Positions 44,372-56,000 are shown, counted from the stretch's first letter. The stretch: DNA of 64,000 nt from Oreohelix idahoensis (GCA_024509875.1 JAMPIV010010594.1:612792-676791), one strand, 5' to 3'. Program-made: numbers and translations. The notes: a model not told the origin generated them from the letters alone.

Positions 44372-46148
44372 AATCAGAGTTTCTCTGCCCATCTTGTTTC
44401 CTGTCCCATTGCTGTCGTGATGAGATTTCCTTGCTTATCTCTTACTAATGTAATATTGTTTGCACCTCGTTTTCCGCAAAATAACTAAGGGGAACATCTG
44501 GTTGCTAAAAATGTTACAAATGATGATGATGGTAATCCTATCGGCTGTCTCTATGGGAGAGTGCCGATTCAAAATCAGCATAACTTTCTGGATAAATCCG
44601 CTTGAATACGACTGTTAGAAGTCGGGAGTATAAGTGTTCTTTCGTATACCCCAGTGGTAAAACTGAAAACAATTATTGCTGGGTTTTGTAAGTCCAGTTA
44701 AATTTACAAGTTAAAATGTTTCTCATGTATCTTTGGCAAGTCCTTGCACACAAATGAAATTGGTGACGCACAAGCCAAGAAAAGACAACATTAACCATTC
44801 AGTAAATGAGGAAAAAACCGCTGGACGCCCTTGATCAGGTCTGCTAGGAATAAAAACATTTATGGAAAAATGCTACTATTCTATGTAGCTACATATATGC
44901 ACACAGACGGGGACAAAACGATCTCTTATCACTCCGTCAGTCCTGATTAAATTTAAAAGGCACCCGGTGTTTTTCTTTTATGTCTACACTATCGGCTGTC
45001 GCTAGCGCTGTGATTTCAGGTCGGAAGGAGGTATGCACTCTCCCCGCCCCTTGCGCGCACTTTAACGATCAACGTACGATGTCAATTATTATTCAATTAT
45101 CCATACGCGCACTTACATAAATGTCGCCTGTCGCTAATAGCTATTAAATTGTCGGCGTCTGTTGGTCATCGTATGGTAATAAATAATAGGCACTTATAAT
45201 ACATACACAAAATGAAATGTAACGTGACTTATTTTCTCTCACTATGATTCGCGCCTAGCATATAATTCAGTCAACTAAACCTGTCTCTTCTTGTGTGAGA
45301 AAGCGGGTGGTAAAAATTAACACTATAACTGAACATCTGGTATGAAATAGCTACGCGTTACTTTATTTCACTGGTTTTAACAGCTAGAACTCTAAGTGAA
45401 TGTTAATGGTGAAAGCTTAACACTTTAACACGTAACACTAATTTCTATTACCAGAAAATCATAATGACAGATTCCCACGAATGCTATTAACACATTTAGC
45501 AAAAATGGTTCTAGAACTGCGTGCTTAGACTATCCAAAAATTCTGAGTGACAACTGATAGCAGGTTTCTCTGATCTATAGATGATGCTACTTTTCACCAT
45601 ATTGTGTATAACAGAGAATCAGAAACATGAGTTCCCCAGATAAAGCTTTACGGTCGGCTTTTCTCTGGCGTTTGACCGCCATAAAAAGACTTATATCAGT
45701 GTAACGGGGTTCTTGAAGATTTTGCCTGCTTCTGAAGATCAAAGGGCCCGGGGTTTCCATGCCTTCCCTCTGTGTACGAACTTGAAAGGGTACTCGGGGA
45801 AAGATTTTGCCCGTGAGTCTACTTCAAAAGGTTCGGTGTTATTCACGTGCGGTCTGTCAGGTATCGTATGATTGATAGATAAGCTCGCGTGATGAGACTT
45901 AGGTAAACAAACCTGATTCGCTACATGTTATGACTGGCAGGTCACGAAAGTGTGTAAACCTTGTGTTAGCTCGTGTTAAACACAGAAAAAGAGGTAGGAC
46001 TAAAAAGTGAGTAAACACAGACCGTAAATTCATGGTTTTGCTAGCAAATCATAGAACGCTAACGGGATTACAAAGGCTGTCAGATTACTGTAGGCTATAT
46101 TTCCAATATACGTCACAATATTTATAGTTGGAGTTGATAACTTGGTTG
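44372..46148. other. No gene recognised
   Basis: About 1.8 kb of unique sequence. No family match, tail or terminal repeat was seen. Confidence 0.5.
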
Positions 46149-46159
46149 AATGAGGGTTG

Positions 46160-46468
46160 GGACCCAAAGATGCAGCAATAGTGAATGTAGTCAGCGACCC
46201 ATAGCATGACTGCTTGCATCAGGACCAGCGAACCAGAGCTGGTCAAGACTGTACTCCACCTCCACGTGGTGGTCCTGGAAACAGTCTGCAGCAGTGCAGT
46301 CTGGCTGAGCGAGTACGGATCGAAGAGGGAAGGCAAATCCGGTCCCAAAAAATGCCGTGCAGAAGTCGGATGTGTCGACCGAAAGGTGCAGATATCACAG
46401 CTACGGTGTGAACAGACACAACGCAACCACCGTCCTTTTCAGGGCGAACGAGGAAGAAGAAGAAGAAG
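46160..46468 (+). mobile_element. SINE-like element, plus copy
   Basis: Starts GGGACCCAAAGATGCAGCAA and ends in (GAA)n. Flanked by AATGAGGGTTG at 46149-46159 and 46469-46479. No convincing Pol III A and B boxes. The LINE partner that would mobilise it is not identified. Confidence 0.85.
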
Positions 46469-46479
46469 AATGAGGGTTG

Positions 46480-47246
46480 ATGGTAGCACCCCGATGACTC
46501 ATTTTAAATACTTATATAACGATATAGTTTGCTATTTTTTTCTGAATTACCTTCGGCATGGGGCTCCTTGACCACGAATCTTTTGTCAAAAAGTGACACA
46601 TATTTGTCTCGCAGAACAGCGGCGGGGATATGCACTTTAGACAAATCGAAAACACTCAGTTTTTCTTTTTAGAAGTTGTCTTCCTTAATCCTGCGAGACG
46701 CTCTAAAATGGGAACGCAATCTTCCTATTTATTTCTCTGCCAAGAGTAATTGTTGAGGGAAGGTTACTACTTTCTATAAACTCATCCTTTACTCCAACTC
46801 TCTGGTACCATTCGTGGACCAATACGGCAGACCAAGGAGGATAACCGCCAATAAGTGCATGATCAATAATATTATCATTATCGTCGTTATCATCACCAAC
46901 GTCATCATTATTTCCCTTTTGCTCATTAGGGATCACGTGGTCTCGCTTCTGTAAACCTGCACCAAAGCCTACTAGTGCTTCTGTAGTGGTGACCTCAGCA
47001 ACAATTTGTTCAACATGATGATGGTGCGTGGCCCACTCCCAACCTCATTTTAGTAGCCACTTACGACATGCCTGAGTAGGTAATAGTCTTTTATTTGGCT
47101 GTCGCCTGGAGGACCACCGGGAAGTACACGGAACAGCATAGTGATTAATCTCAACGTGTAACACACACACACACACTCACACACACACACACACACATAT
47201 ATATACATACACACCGATTTTCAAAATTGAAGATCAACGAAAAGAC
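46480..47246. other. Spacer between inverted SINE-like elements, with CA microsatellite
   Basis: Holds a (CA)n tract at about 47161-47196 and the old repeat pattern near 46950-47030. No gene seen. Confidence 0.55.
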
Positions 47247-47259
47247 AACCGAATAATTC

Positions 47260-47554
47260 TTCTTCTTCCTCGTTCGTCCTGAAAAGGACGTTGGTTGCGT
47301 TGTGTCTGTTTACAGCGAAGCTGCGATATCTGCGCCTTTCAGCCGACACATCCGACTTCAGCACGGCATTTTTTGGGACCGGGTTTGCCTTCCCTCTTCG
47401 ATCCCTACTCTCGGCCAGACTGCAGTGATGCAGCCTGTTTCTAGGACCACCACTTGGAGATGGAGTAGGGTCTTGGTCAGCTCAAGTTCGCTGACGCAAG
47501 CAGTCAAGCTATGGGTCGCTGACTGCATTCTCTGTTGCTGCGTCTTTGGGTCCC
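47260..47554 (-). mobile_element. SINE-like element, minus copy
   Basis: Same family as 46160-46468 in opposite orientation, roughly 80 percent alike, with (TTC)n at its left end. Flanked by AACCGAATAATTC at 47247-47259 and 47555-47567. Confidence 0.86.
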
Positions 47555-47567
47555 AACCGAATAATTC

Positions 47568-48394
47568 AAAGACACTCAATATTCACTGAATTCTGATTGG
47601 TTGATTTATTTTCAGATTAACTTATTTCATTTTCTCCGTAATTGATAGATTTGTTGAATAATTATTAAGGGATTGATTGATCGACTTAGGGGTGTCTACA
47701 AATAACGTCACACAATGAGGAGGGGAGAGGAGGTTAAACATTTTGTGACGTTGTGTGGCGATGGAAGGGAGGAGGAGGGGGGGTGGGGGTTTGGAAACAA
47801 AATGTGACGTCACACAAAAATAAAGATAATACTCATTATTTTGATGGGCATACTTATTAGTTGTTATATTTCTTTTGCCGTTTAATTGTTTCCCCTTGAC
47901 AATGACGATGATAAATTATATCCCTTGAAAAAATAAAAAAAAAAACCAAGATAATTTTCTTAAAATCAAAACCTTTAACAAAATTTGTAAAATAACTTCG
48001 TTCAGATTCAACAAAATGAATTCCTAGTCGTTTAAATGTGTTGCAGATGTTGAAAGGTTAAGACGTTAGCGTTAGGTCTTTCCCCGTCATTATTTAGACG
48101 ATATATTTACTAGTGTTTGGAGTCAGGGAGGCAAAAGAAAGTAACCCACCACAAAAAAAGTAGAAGACAAAATAGAATAGCAAAGATCAGGATACAGAAG
48201 AAGAATGCAAGAAAGCTGTTCAAGAACACAGTTGCCACAGAGAAGGAAGGATTGCGACAGGTTTGGGAGCACCTGAAAGGCCAACATAATGCCCTTTGTA
48301 GAGCAGAAAGGTTGTGCAGGAAGAGAAGGAATGGGCTATGGAACTTGGGGCAATAATTTGTTTTCAACATTGTGGTTACTTTATCAATTGGCCC
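47568..48394. other. No gene supported
   Basis: A Lys/Arg-rich 79-residue frame at 48117-48356 precedes the LINE-3-like 3' UTR on the same strand and could be the degraded end of that element, but it shows no recognised domain. Confidence 0.45.
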
Positions 48395-48632
48395 CAGCTG
48401 GCGGAAAAGTGTGGATTTTAAAGCAGCAACCAAGGTGGAGTGGGGTCAATTTTCTACACAAGACAACAGAAGGCTGACACTTGGGAGTCATGACTCAGGT
48501 GGCAACCCCCCCCCCCCTTCCGAGTGTAAAGGAGAGTAAGGGGCCTAAACACTTGATCGACGGGGGGATTACTTCTGATGTTCAGATTGCCTCCTGTTGT
48601 ATCGTTCTGTAAAGAGTGTCCTATCATCTTAT
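48395..48632 (+). repeat. LINE-3-like 3' UTR repeat, second copy
   Basis: Homologous to the complement of 32325-32575: shares TGTGGATTTTAAAG, GAGTCATGACTC-like, AGTGTAAAGGAG and CAGATTGCCTCCTGTTGTAT. The C-tract is 11 bases (48509-48519). Confidence 0.8.
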
Positions 48633-48837
48633 AATCTCAGCTGAAATGTCGGATAGTTGTTTTCAAATTTAACTGCTTTAAATTGTTAATAATTATATAT
48701 TACTTTTTTTAAATAATGCAATACACACCTTAGATGACAAAATGCAGACTAAATTGATAGTGCTGTTTAAAATTTGATTTAATAAAACAGTAACAGGTTA
48801 TCACCATCGCAACAACAGTCCGATCAGTCAATACCCT

Positions 48838-49308
48838 TTAGCTCCCCAAGGAGCATAGGCCTTCAACAAACACATGCCAAGTCTTCCTGTCCTGTGCCAT
48901 CCGCTCAAGTTCTTTCCATGTTTTCCTCATCATTTTCACCTGTTTCCAGTTCTCTTCTCCATGTGTTTTTTGGTCTACCTCTGCCTCTCTTTCCCTGTGG
49001 ATTCCAGAACAAGGACTGCCTTGTAATGCTATCAACAGGTTTCCTCAATGTGTGTCCTATCCATCGCCAACGTCTTCTCAGCTCTTGTTCCACTGGCACT
49101 TGTCTTTTTCTTGTCATCAATCAAGTCATTTGTGACTTTGTCAAACCGTTTCAGTCCTTCTATTCTACGCAAGCACCCGTCTATAAAAATCTGTAGCTTT
49201 TTGGTTGTTGTGTTTGTTGCTCTCCATGTCTCAGAGCCATACAATAGGACTGACTTCACATTTGAGTTGAAGATTCTTATTTTCGTGTTGGACTTGATTT
49301 CTCTTGAT
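48838..49308 (-). pseudogene. LINE-4 C-terminal part, separated from its RT by an LTR insertion
   Basis: Encodes WRSREIKSNTKIRIF, VKSVLLYGSETWR, a helical region, RRRWRWIGHTLRKPVDSITR and RGRPKNTWRRELE in two frames. It continues directly the RT remnant at 52962-54510: both are on the minus strand, and the missing point between them is exactly the insertion flanked by CTCCA. The C-terminal tail is typical of LINEs lacking RNase H. Confidence 0.85.
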
Positions 49309-49723
49309 CTCCATGTCACGAGAGGGGTTAATATTGTTTGAAATATTAGATATCCTGGACACAAAGTTGTATCAGGTGATACCAGGATAGTGCCAGATAA
49401 TAGTCTGGTCTTATAAGAAATACCCTCTTATCAGAAAAGAGTAAGGATGTATTGACATCAAAGGTAAGATTAAGCTGTATAGGTTCCTAGGTATGATGGT
49501 AGTGTATTATCCTAGGTTCCTAAATGCTCCTCTCAAGATCCTCCTCTGTTTATAATGTTAAGCTCTGCTAGGGGTATTAAACTAAACTATTTACCAACAA
49601 GAACTGTAACTTAACTTAACAAATCCAAGTAAGTCTGTTGGGAAAATTTACAATTTATTTTGTACACGTTTTCTTTTCTTTGTGAAAATCTTTCACTGAA
49701 CTCAGAATTTGATTACAACATAA

Positions 49724-51252
49724 CTTACTTACTTACTTAGTCGTTCCCCTTCTACCGTGAGGTGTAGAGGTTTGGAAGAGAGAGCGCCAGACCATTCTAT
49801 CAGCTGTCTTCCTCCCGGCCTGGTTCCATTCTAGTCCTCGGTCCTTCAAAGATTGTCTAATGTTGTCCTCCCAGCGGACTCTGGGTCGTCCTGGAGGTCT
49901 GGATCCCTGGCTCTTTGTTTCCCATGCCTGTCGTGGTAGCCGATCTTCTCCCATTCTGCAGACATGGCCAAACCATCTCAGTTGGGACTGTTCTATTTGG
50001 GTCTGCAGCGGGTGGGATTTTAGGCCCTGACGTATCGTCTGGCCGCGGACCACGTCTCCTCCCGCCACCCCAACCACCCCCCTCAGACACCCCACCCCCG
50101 AGGCCCGGATCCGGCCCCCGTGGGCCGCAGTCACCGCCCACGACTCGCATCCATACGTCAAGACCGGGACACAGGTGGAGCGGCATACAGCCATCCCCGC
50201 CTTCCCACCAACCTCTCTCCTGCCGAGGAATCCACGACCCATGGCCTGAAAAAGTCTCCCAGCCGCTGCTTTTCGAGTGGCCAACTCTTCTTTGACGCCT
50301 CCCCTTCGGTCTACAATAGCTCCGAGATATTTAAAGTGGTCGACCTGCTCCAGGACCCGTTCTCCCAACTTAATCTGATGTTTTCTTTCTTCTCGTGATA
50401 TCACCATGGATTTTGTTTTAGAGCTGCTCATGACCATCCCTCTCCTCCCCAGCTCCCTCTTCCAGACCCGCAGGTTGGACCGGAGATGCGCCTCTGACCT
50501 AGCAATCAGGGCAACATCATCAGCAAACGCCAGCTCCGAAATATAGACCTGTCTCATCTTCCAGCACCCCACTGAATACCTTCCTGTTCTCTCCCCACAT
50601 GCCTTGATGACATCGTCCACAAGGAGTATGAAGAGGTAAGGTGATAGGATATCACCCTGTCTTACACCAGTGGTGGTCCTGAACTCTTCTGACTTATGGT
50701 TTGCTGTCCTCACATAATCTCCGCAAGACCTGTAGAAGCTCTGTATAGCATGAATCAGAGGTGCTGGAATATTCTTCCTTGCCAAACAGTCCCAAAGTTT
50801 GCTCCAGGGGACCCTGTCAAATGCCTTTTCCAGGTCTATGAAACAAAGATGGATCTCACTCTTATACTCAAGGGCCTTTTCACTCAGCTGTCTGAGTGTG
50901 AAGATTAGGTCTTGAGTACTTCGGTTTGCTCGGAATCCGCACTGGACCTCATCCAATTGTGGCTCAGCTAGGCGTCGGAGTCTCTGCTCTAGGATTCTAG
51001 AGTAGATTTTACCAGGGACACTGAGAAGGGATATGCCTCTATGGTTTCCACATTGTCGATTGTCACCCTTTTTGAAATTGGTGTTATGATGGCAATCTCC
51101 CAATCCTTTGGTATGGTCTTGTTGCACCATGCTGCCTGTAGGACCTTTAAGAGTAATAGGTCGCCTGATGCTCCCATGTACTTAACCATTTCTGGTGTTA
51201 TACCATCATGCCCTGCTGCTTTGCCCATCTTGATTTTCTCCAGTGCTGCCCC
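49724..51252 (-). mobile_element. RTE-like LINE copy with A-to-G hypermutation
   Basis: 5'-truncated, TAAG-type tail at 49724-49740, and perfect duplication GATTACAACATAA at 49711-49723 and 51253-51265. Inside, the sense (minus) strand differs from the other copies mostly by A-to-G, most densely at about 50020-50240. The block raises GC content sharply. The end regions (49740-49980 and 50800-51240) are nearly unchanged. Confidence 0.94.
49733..51252 (-). pseudogene. RT of RTE-like LINE, one frameshift and heavily recoded
   Basis: 51228-51080 carries MGKAAGHDGITPEM and WEIAIITPI; a one-base deletion near 51074-51077 shifts frame. The remaining 450 residues are open to the same stop as the 17-kb copy and keep FIDLEKAFDRV, GVRQGDILSPYLF and ELAFADDVALI. 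In the region after FKYLGAI, substitutions are nearly all those expected from A-to-G: Lys to Gly or Arg, Asn to Gly, Tyr to Cys, Thr to Ala, Met to Val. No stops were created, as A-to-G cannot make one from a sense codon. Confidence 0.93.
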
Positions 51253-52961
51253 GATTACAACATAAAATTATTAAAATCACTTGTAAAATGTTCACAAATA
51301 TCTACAGTCTTTAAAATTTATATTAATAGTTCTTCTTTCCTGGCTGAACTCAATCTGGTTGTAGACTGTCTGTATTTTAGGATCAATAATAGCTCTTCAG
51401 TTACTGAATTACAATCAATTACTGAACCTGAATGTGCCTATCTAGATGCACTGAGTTGTCATTATTATCTGCTGTCTTAGATGACTTAGTTATTGTGGTC
51501 TATCTGGTTCTACACTGTACAGTAGCCTTGTATGGCCACTTATCTGTTCTACTTGTGTTTGAAGCTTGTCACACTTCTGTTCTGGAAAGAAACGATCAAC
51601 TGTGTTTCCTCCAGGCAGTAGGTACTGGGTGGCTGTCCCTCTAGATTTAAAAGGCGCTCGCACCACTAGTTCCTTCAGTTGTGGCTGGCTCTTTAAAGGT
51701 GTACTTTTATTACAAGATGTAACCTGAAACACAATTTGTTAACCACTGTATTGTCTATCTCTATCTCTCTATCCCACATGTAGGTGAGAAGAGACAGTTT
51801 CAGATAGGGTGCAGGTAGACGCATAGGGCACAATAGAATAGTAATAACACAATTTATTTCATAGTGAATACCATCCTTCTCCATTTCCTTGGTTACAGCT
51901 ATCTGTCTATGATTCGCCTCCATACAGTTATTATGTTTTGTGGAAAATACTATGTGATATCTTAAACAATACAGTAATGCAATTCCTTTCATCCTTTCCT
52001 TTGTTCCTGGTGTGTGTCCCATTCCTTCAAGAAATAGTTCTTTAAATGCTTTTCTAAAACTATGAACACACTTTCCGCTGCCATTCTCAATTTATTTGAA
52101 TATACACAGGCTTGGTTTTTGCCTCCAGATATTACACAGTAGTTTAAACACATATACACACTTCCTAACGCACAATTTGATTAATTAATTAGAAATATAT
52201 ATATATGTATTTATACATTCTTTCTTACCCTCAAGTACATAGAGTCGAGCTGTTAATGGTCATACAGTCTGCTCTCAGATGCAGAAGGCAAAGGAAATTT
52301 CGCTGACAGACTGTCGCTCTTACTGTAGTTTTTTAAAAATTGTATGGCCTCCTTCCTAACGAGGGCAATGCTTTATATAGGTCATGGCCGGACGACACGG
52401 AAAGCAGTAATGCTGAAGTGTGTTGCATACTCAAATACTTGCCTACTTTTGTCTAGATATGCGTGTATGGGAAAACTAGGAATTTAAATATCTTCCTTAG
52501 TCCTGGACCGATCTCCTTCATCTTAGGCTTAAAATACGCCTTGGATTATTCTTTATTTTTCTAGATAATTGTCTTTTCTTTACATAAATCCATCTTTTCC
52601 TAGGCGTAGCCTAAACAGCAAAATTTTCGACTTGCTTAATGTCTCGATGCATTCCACTCGAGATTTCTCCATTCGTATAATGCTTTTCATGGAAGTCTTT
52701 ACACCTACTTATCAAGGAACATTCCTATTATTAAATTACTGACCTCTTCCATGCGGTACTTCGCTCATAGTCCTATGATTTAATTCCATCGCCAACTGGT
52801 TTACACAGATTTGATACTGGCCATTGTTAATGCCTAATACTATTATAATTAAACGAATAAGGACGCTGTTTCATTGGTCCGTCTAGCATACACTGTTATA
52901 AAGTATGGCGTGCCGTTGTGGTATGAATGACGTGTTGTGAATCATAATTCACGACACTCCA

Positions 52962-54510
52962 TTTGTTTTCCAATGCAGTGAAAGCTCCTCTTACTTTTTG
53001 TATTCTTATTTTGATATCACTGTCTTTCCCCCTAACTTTGTCTACATTACTGCCAAGATATGTGTAAGATTCTGCATCTTTTAGTGGTGTTTCTTCAAGT
53101 TCAATCTTGTTATCATTTCTTGCATTTATTCTCATAATCTTTGTCTTTTCCCTGTGCATTTTCAGGCCCACTTGTTGTGACCTCTCATCGAGAATTTTCA
53201 TTTTCTCTTGCATCTGATTATGGTTATGGGACAGAAGAGCCATCTGCAAAATCTACATCATCAAACTGTTTAATCAGATTCCACGGGATTCCATTTCTGT
53301 TGTGTAATGTCGATGTTTTCATAACCCAATCTATTGCTAGTAAGAAAAGAAATGGAGACAAGAGACATCCCTGTTCTAATCCTAAACGGTTCTGTAAGTT
53401 GTCCTTCATGAAGAACTCTGCATGTCATGTCTTCATAGGTCTTCTTTATTAAGTTAATGATCTTCATGGGAACTCCATAATGCCTCATCAGTTTCCAAAG
53501 CGATTCTCTGTCTGTACTGTCAATGCATTTTAATAGTCCACAAATCCGATGTATAGCGGAGAATTCCATTCCAGACTTTGTTCAACTATTATTCTCAATG
53601 TGGCTATCTGGTCTGTACAGGATGTCTTTTGTCGAAAACCTGCTTGTTCATCTCTGAGTTGCTTGTCTACGCACACTTTTAATCTCTCGAGGATGATTCT
53701 GTTTAATACTTTTCCTGGCACTGATAGTAACAGTATTCCTCTATAATTTTTGCACTCTTGTAAGTTCCTTTCTTAGACAACTTGACCAGATAACCTTCCT
53801 TCCATTCTGCTGGCATTTTTTTCTCTCTCCCAGACTTTGCTAAGTAGTTTGTATAATAATTCTGTAGAGGTATCAATATCTGTTTTGATGGCCTCTGCTG
53901 GAATGCCATCTGGACCAGCTGCTTTTCCATTTTCAGAAGCTTTATGGCTTTCTTTATTTCTTCTTTACTTGGTCTTTCACAGCTGATTTGTAGCTCCATT
54001 TCTGCTGGCTGAATGTTTGGGGGATTTGTTGGATCTGATCTATTGAGAAGTTCCTCTAAATGTTCTGTCCATCTCTTCATTGTTCTTGTATATTATTAAG
54101 CAATTTTCCATTCTTATCTTTTATGAGGCCATTTGCTTGCTTTTATTTCCCTGTTAGCTTCTTTGTGTTGTTGTACAGGTCACTCATATTTCCTTTGGCT
54201 GCAGCTTCCCCTGCTTCCTCTTGTCTCTTTTGATGTTTCTTCTTACTTCTTTGTTTGCTTCTATGTACACTTCTTGAGCTTTGGTTTTTGAGCTTCTGGT
54301 TGTGCTTCTGTTTAAATCTGCTTTCTTGTTTTTCCTGTCTTCTATCTTGCTAATGGTTTCTGTTGTTATCTATGCTTTGTGCTGATGTTCTCTTTTTCTC
54401 AGTACTTCTTCACATGTCTCGTTCCATATATTTTTTACTTGTTGCCAGTTGTCTTCCGTATCTGTTTCAACTGTGCTAGGATCTGCACATGTCACATTGT
54501 GCGCCATTGA
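52962..54510 (-). pseudogene. LINE-4 RT region, decayed
   Basis: Minus strand, in order and in several frames: linker with DNWQQVKNIWNETCEEVL (near 54450), MKRWTEHLEELLNR (54080), ISCERPSKEEIKKAI, MPGKVLNRIILERLK (53721), QAGFRQKTSCTDQIATLRII, CRVLHEGQLTEPFRI, QGCLLSPFLFLLAIDW and DDVDFADG, where the usual FADD has become FADG. Then SQQVGLKMHREKTKIM and SYTYLGSNVD. The catalytic change and several frameshifts show it is dead. Clade not assigned; the endonuclease is missing. Confidence 0.88.
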
Positions 54511-54831
54511 CACCGTAAAGACATTTACAGAATACAATTCACAGTATGCTATATTTACATACGAACTTGTTAAATATTTTCCCCGCCTTTGAGTATTTAC
54601 TATATAATCATTTGTGTATGTTTAGTTTCCTGTTTTAATGTTTTTTTGTGAATGTGATGTTTGTTGTTTTGCCATTAGTAGTATTATTTTATAATAGTTT
54701 CTGTTTGTAATGTTTGTATAAACTGTTTCCTTTCGTTGACGATTTTCTTTTAATTATTGTTTATATTGGCGGAGATATTTTGGAGGAGTTTATTTTTCTA
54801 TGTAATCAAAACTTTGTTCTCCTGTACGTCC

Positions 54832-54886
<55 letters not shown>

Positions 54887-55197
54887 TGTTACCGGTATTG
54901 TTTTAGGTTCTTCACTATACTTAGTTCTATTTTTGTAATTTTACTCGGTTGGTAGAGATGGACAGTCTACATAAAGTATGGCCCCATCAGGATATAAGGA
55001 TTTTACGGCACCTCAGATCCTGTGTATCGGAAATTGGGACACTCAGCTTTAGTAGCATCCAGCGTTTCACCCGTAATGCCGTAATGTGTGTGTGTGTGTG
55101 TGTGGGGGGGGGGGTTGTTGTTGTTATAATTATGATATATGGTGTCTATGTCCCGTCGTGTATTTCCCAGGGATGTATGAGGAGACCAGAAGGAATA
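54511..55197. other. No gene; ATT and GT microsatellites
   Basis: (ATT)n at about 54832-54884 and a GT run then G-run at 55084-55114. The Ile-rich frame across the ATT tract is a repeat artefact. Confidence 0.6.
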
Positions 55198-55420
55198 GAA
55201 ACACGTCACTTCCAGGAGGTATCTCGTCGCTTCCAGGAGGTATCGCGTCGCTTCCAGGAGGTATCGCGTCGTTTCCAGGAGGTATCTTGTCACTTCCAGG
55301 AGGTATCTCGTCACTTCCAGGAGGTATCTCGTCGCTTCCAGGAGGTATCTCGTCACTTCCAGGAGGTATCTCGTCACTTCCAGGAGGTATCTCGTCGCTT
55401 CCAGGAGGTATCTCGTAAGA
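55198..55420. repeat. 21-bp minisatellite, about 10-11 copies
   Basis: Unit CTTCCAGGAGGTATCTCGTCG with T/A and G/A variants. Open in both strands because the period is a multiple of three. Confidence 0.95.
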
Positions 55421-55650
55421 GTCGACTAGTGTCAGGCTATGAAAGGACTGCTTCCAGGAGGTAGGGAGTCGACTAGTGTCAGGCTGTGAAAGGACTGCTT
55501 CCAGGAGGTAGGGAGTCGACTAGTGTCAGGCTGTGAAAGGACTGCTTCCAGGAGGTAGGGAGTAAGAGTCGACTAGTGTGAGGCTGTGAAAGGACTGCTT
55601 CCAGGAGGTAGGGAGTAAGAGTCGACTAGTGTGAGACTGCGAAAGGACTG
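55418..55650. repeat. 47/53-bp tandem repeat sharing a core with the 21-bp array
   Basis: About 5 units with GAGTCGACTAGTGT, AGGCTGTGAAAGGACTG and CTTCCAGGAGGTAGGGAGT; some units add TAAGA before GAGTCGAC. The CTTCCAGGAGGTA core is the same as in the neighbouring 21-bp array, so one array probably grew out of the other. Confidence 0.93.
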
Positions 55651-56000
55651 CTAAAATAAATTCTTGCAGAAACCAATTGCACGTGCTTGTACACAGGTTA
55701 GCAACAATCTGTCGGCTGCACTAGTGGTTCCGTATACCGTAAGGAACGAACAAAAAAAAGATAGGAGTGACATGAACCCTGTCTGTCATTGTATGGACTG
55801 ATATATTTAACTCATGCCATTATCTTAACTGGCAACATCCTTCCCAACTATTTATTCTGCACTTGAGAGCACATTGAAACATTCCACAAGAATCGGGTTT
55901 TGGTATCTTCAAATAATCACAGTTGAAAAAAAAAAAAAAAAAACCACACACACACAAATAGTAATACGTCTTACAAGGAGCAGGACAAGAAAAACCTACG

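Larger units (their letters stand above)
49314..52956. mobile_element. Solo LTR-like insertion in LINE-4 (about 2.1 kb plus nested RTE)
   Basis: It starts TGTCACGAG, ends TTCACGACA and is flanked by CTCCA at 49309-49313 and 52957-52961. TG...CA ends with a 5-bp duplication fit an LTR retrotransposon integrase product. Without the nested RTE (1529 bp plus its 13-bp duplication) it is about 2.1 kb and has no gag or pol, so a solo LTR or a non-coding LTR derivative. Orientation is unknown. It is not similar to the LTRs of elements 1 or 2 at its ends. Confidence 0.78.

Noticed and set aside
46160..46468. tRNA-derived SINE head with Pol III boxes
   Set aside because: A TGGCTGAGCGAG and a GGATCGAAGAG stretch loosely resemble A and B boxes, but they are in the middle of the element and match poorly.
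49857..50295. GC-rich open frames on both strands near 50 kb (CpG-island-like)
   Set aside because: The GC peak is explained by the A-to-G changes in the RTE copy; the frames are shadows of the RT frame.
51693..52022. 109-residue minus-strand frame
   Set aside because: No recognised motif; lies inside the non-coding LTR-like insertion.
54714..54938. Ile-rich 74-residue frame
   Set aside because: Generated by the ATT microsatellite.
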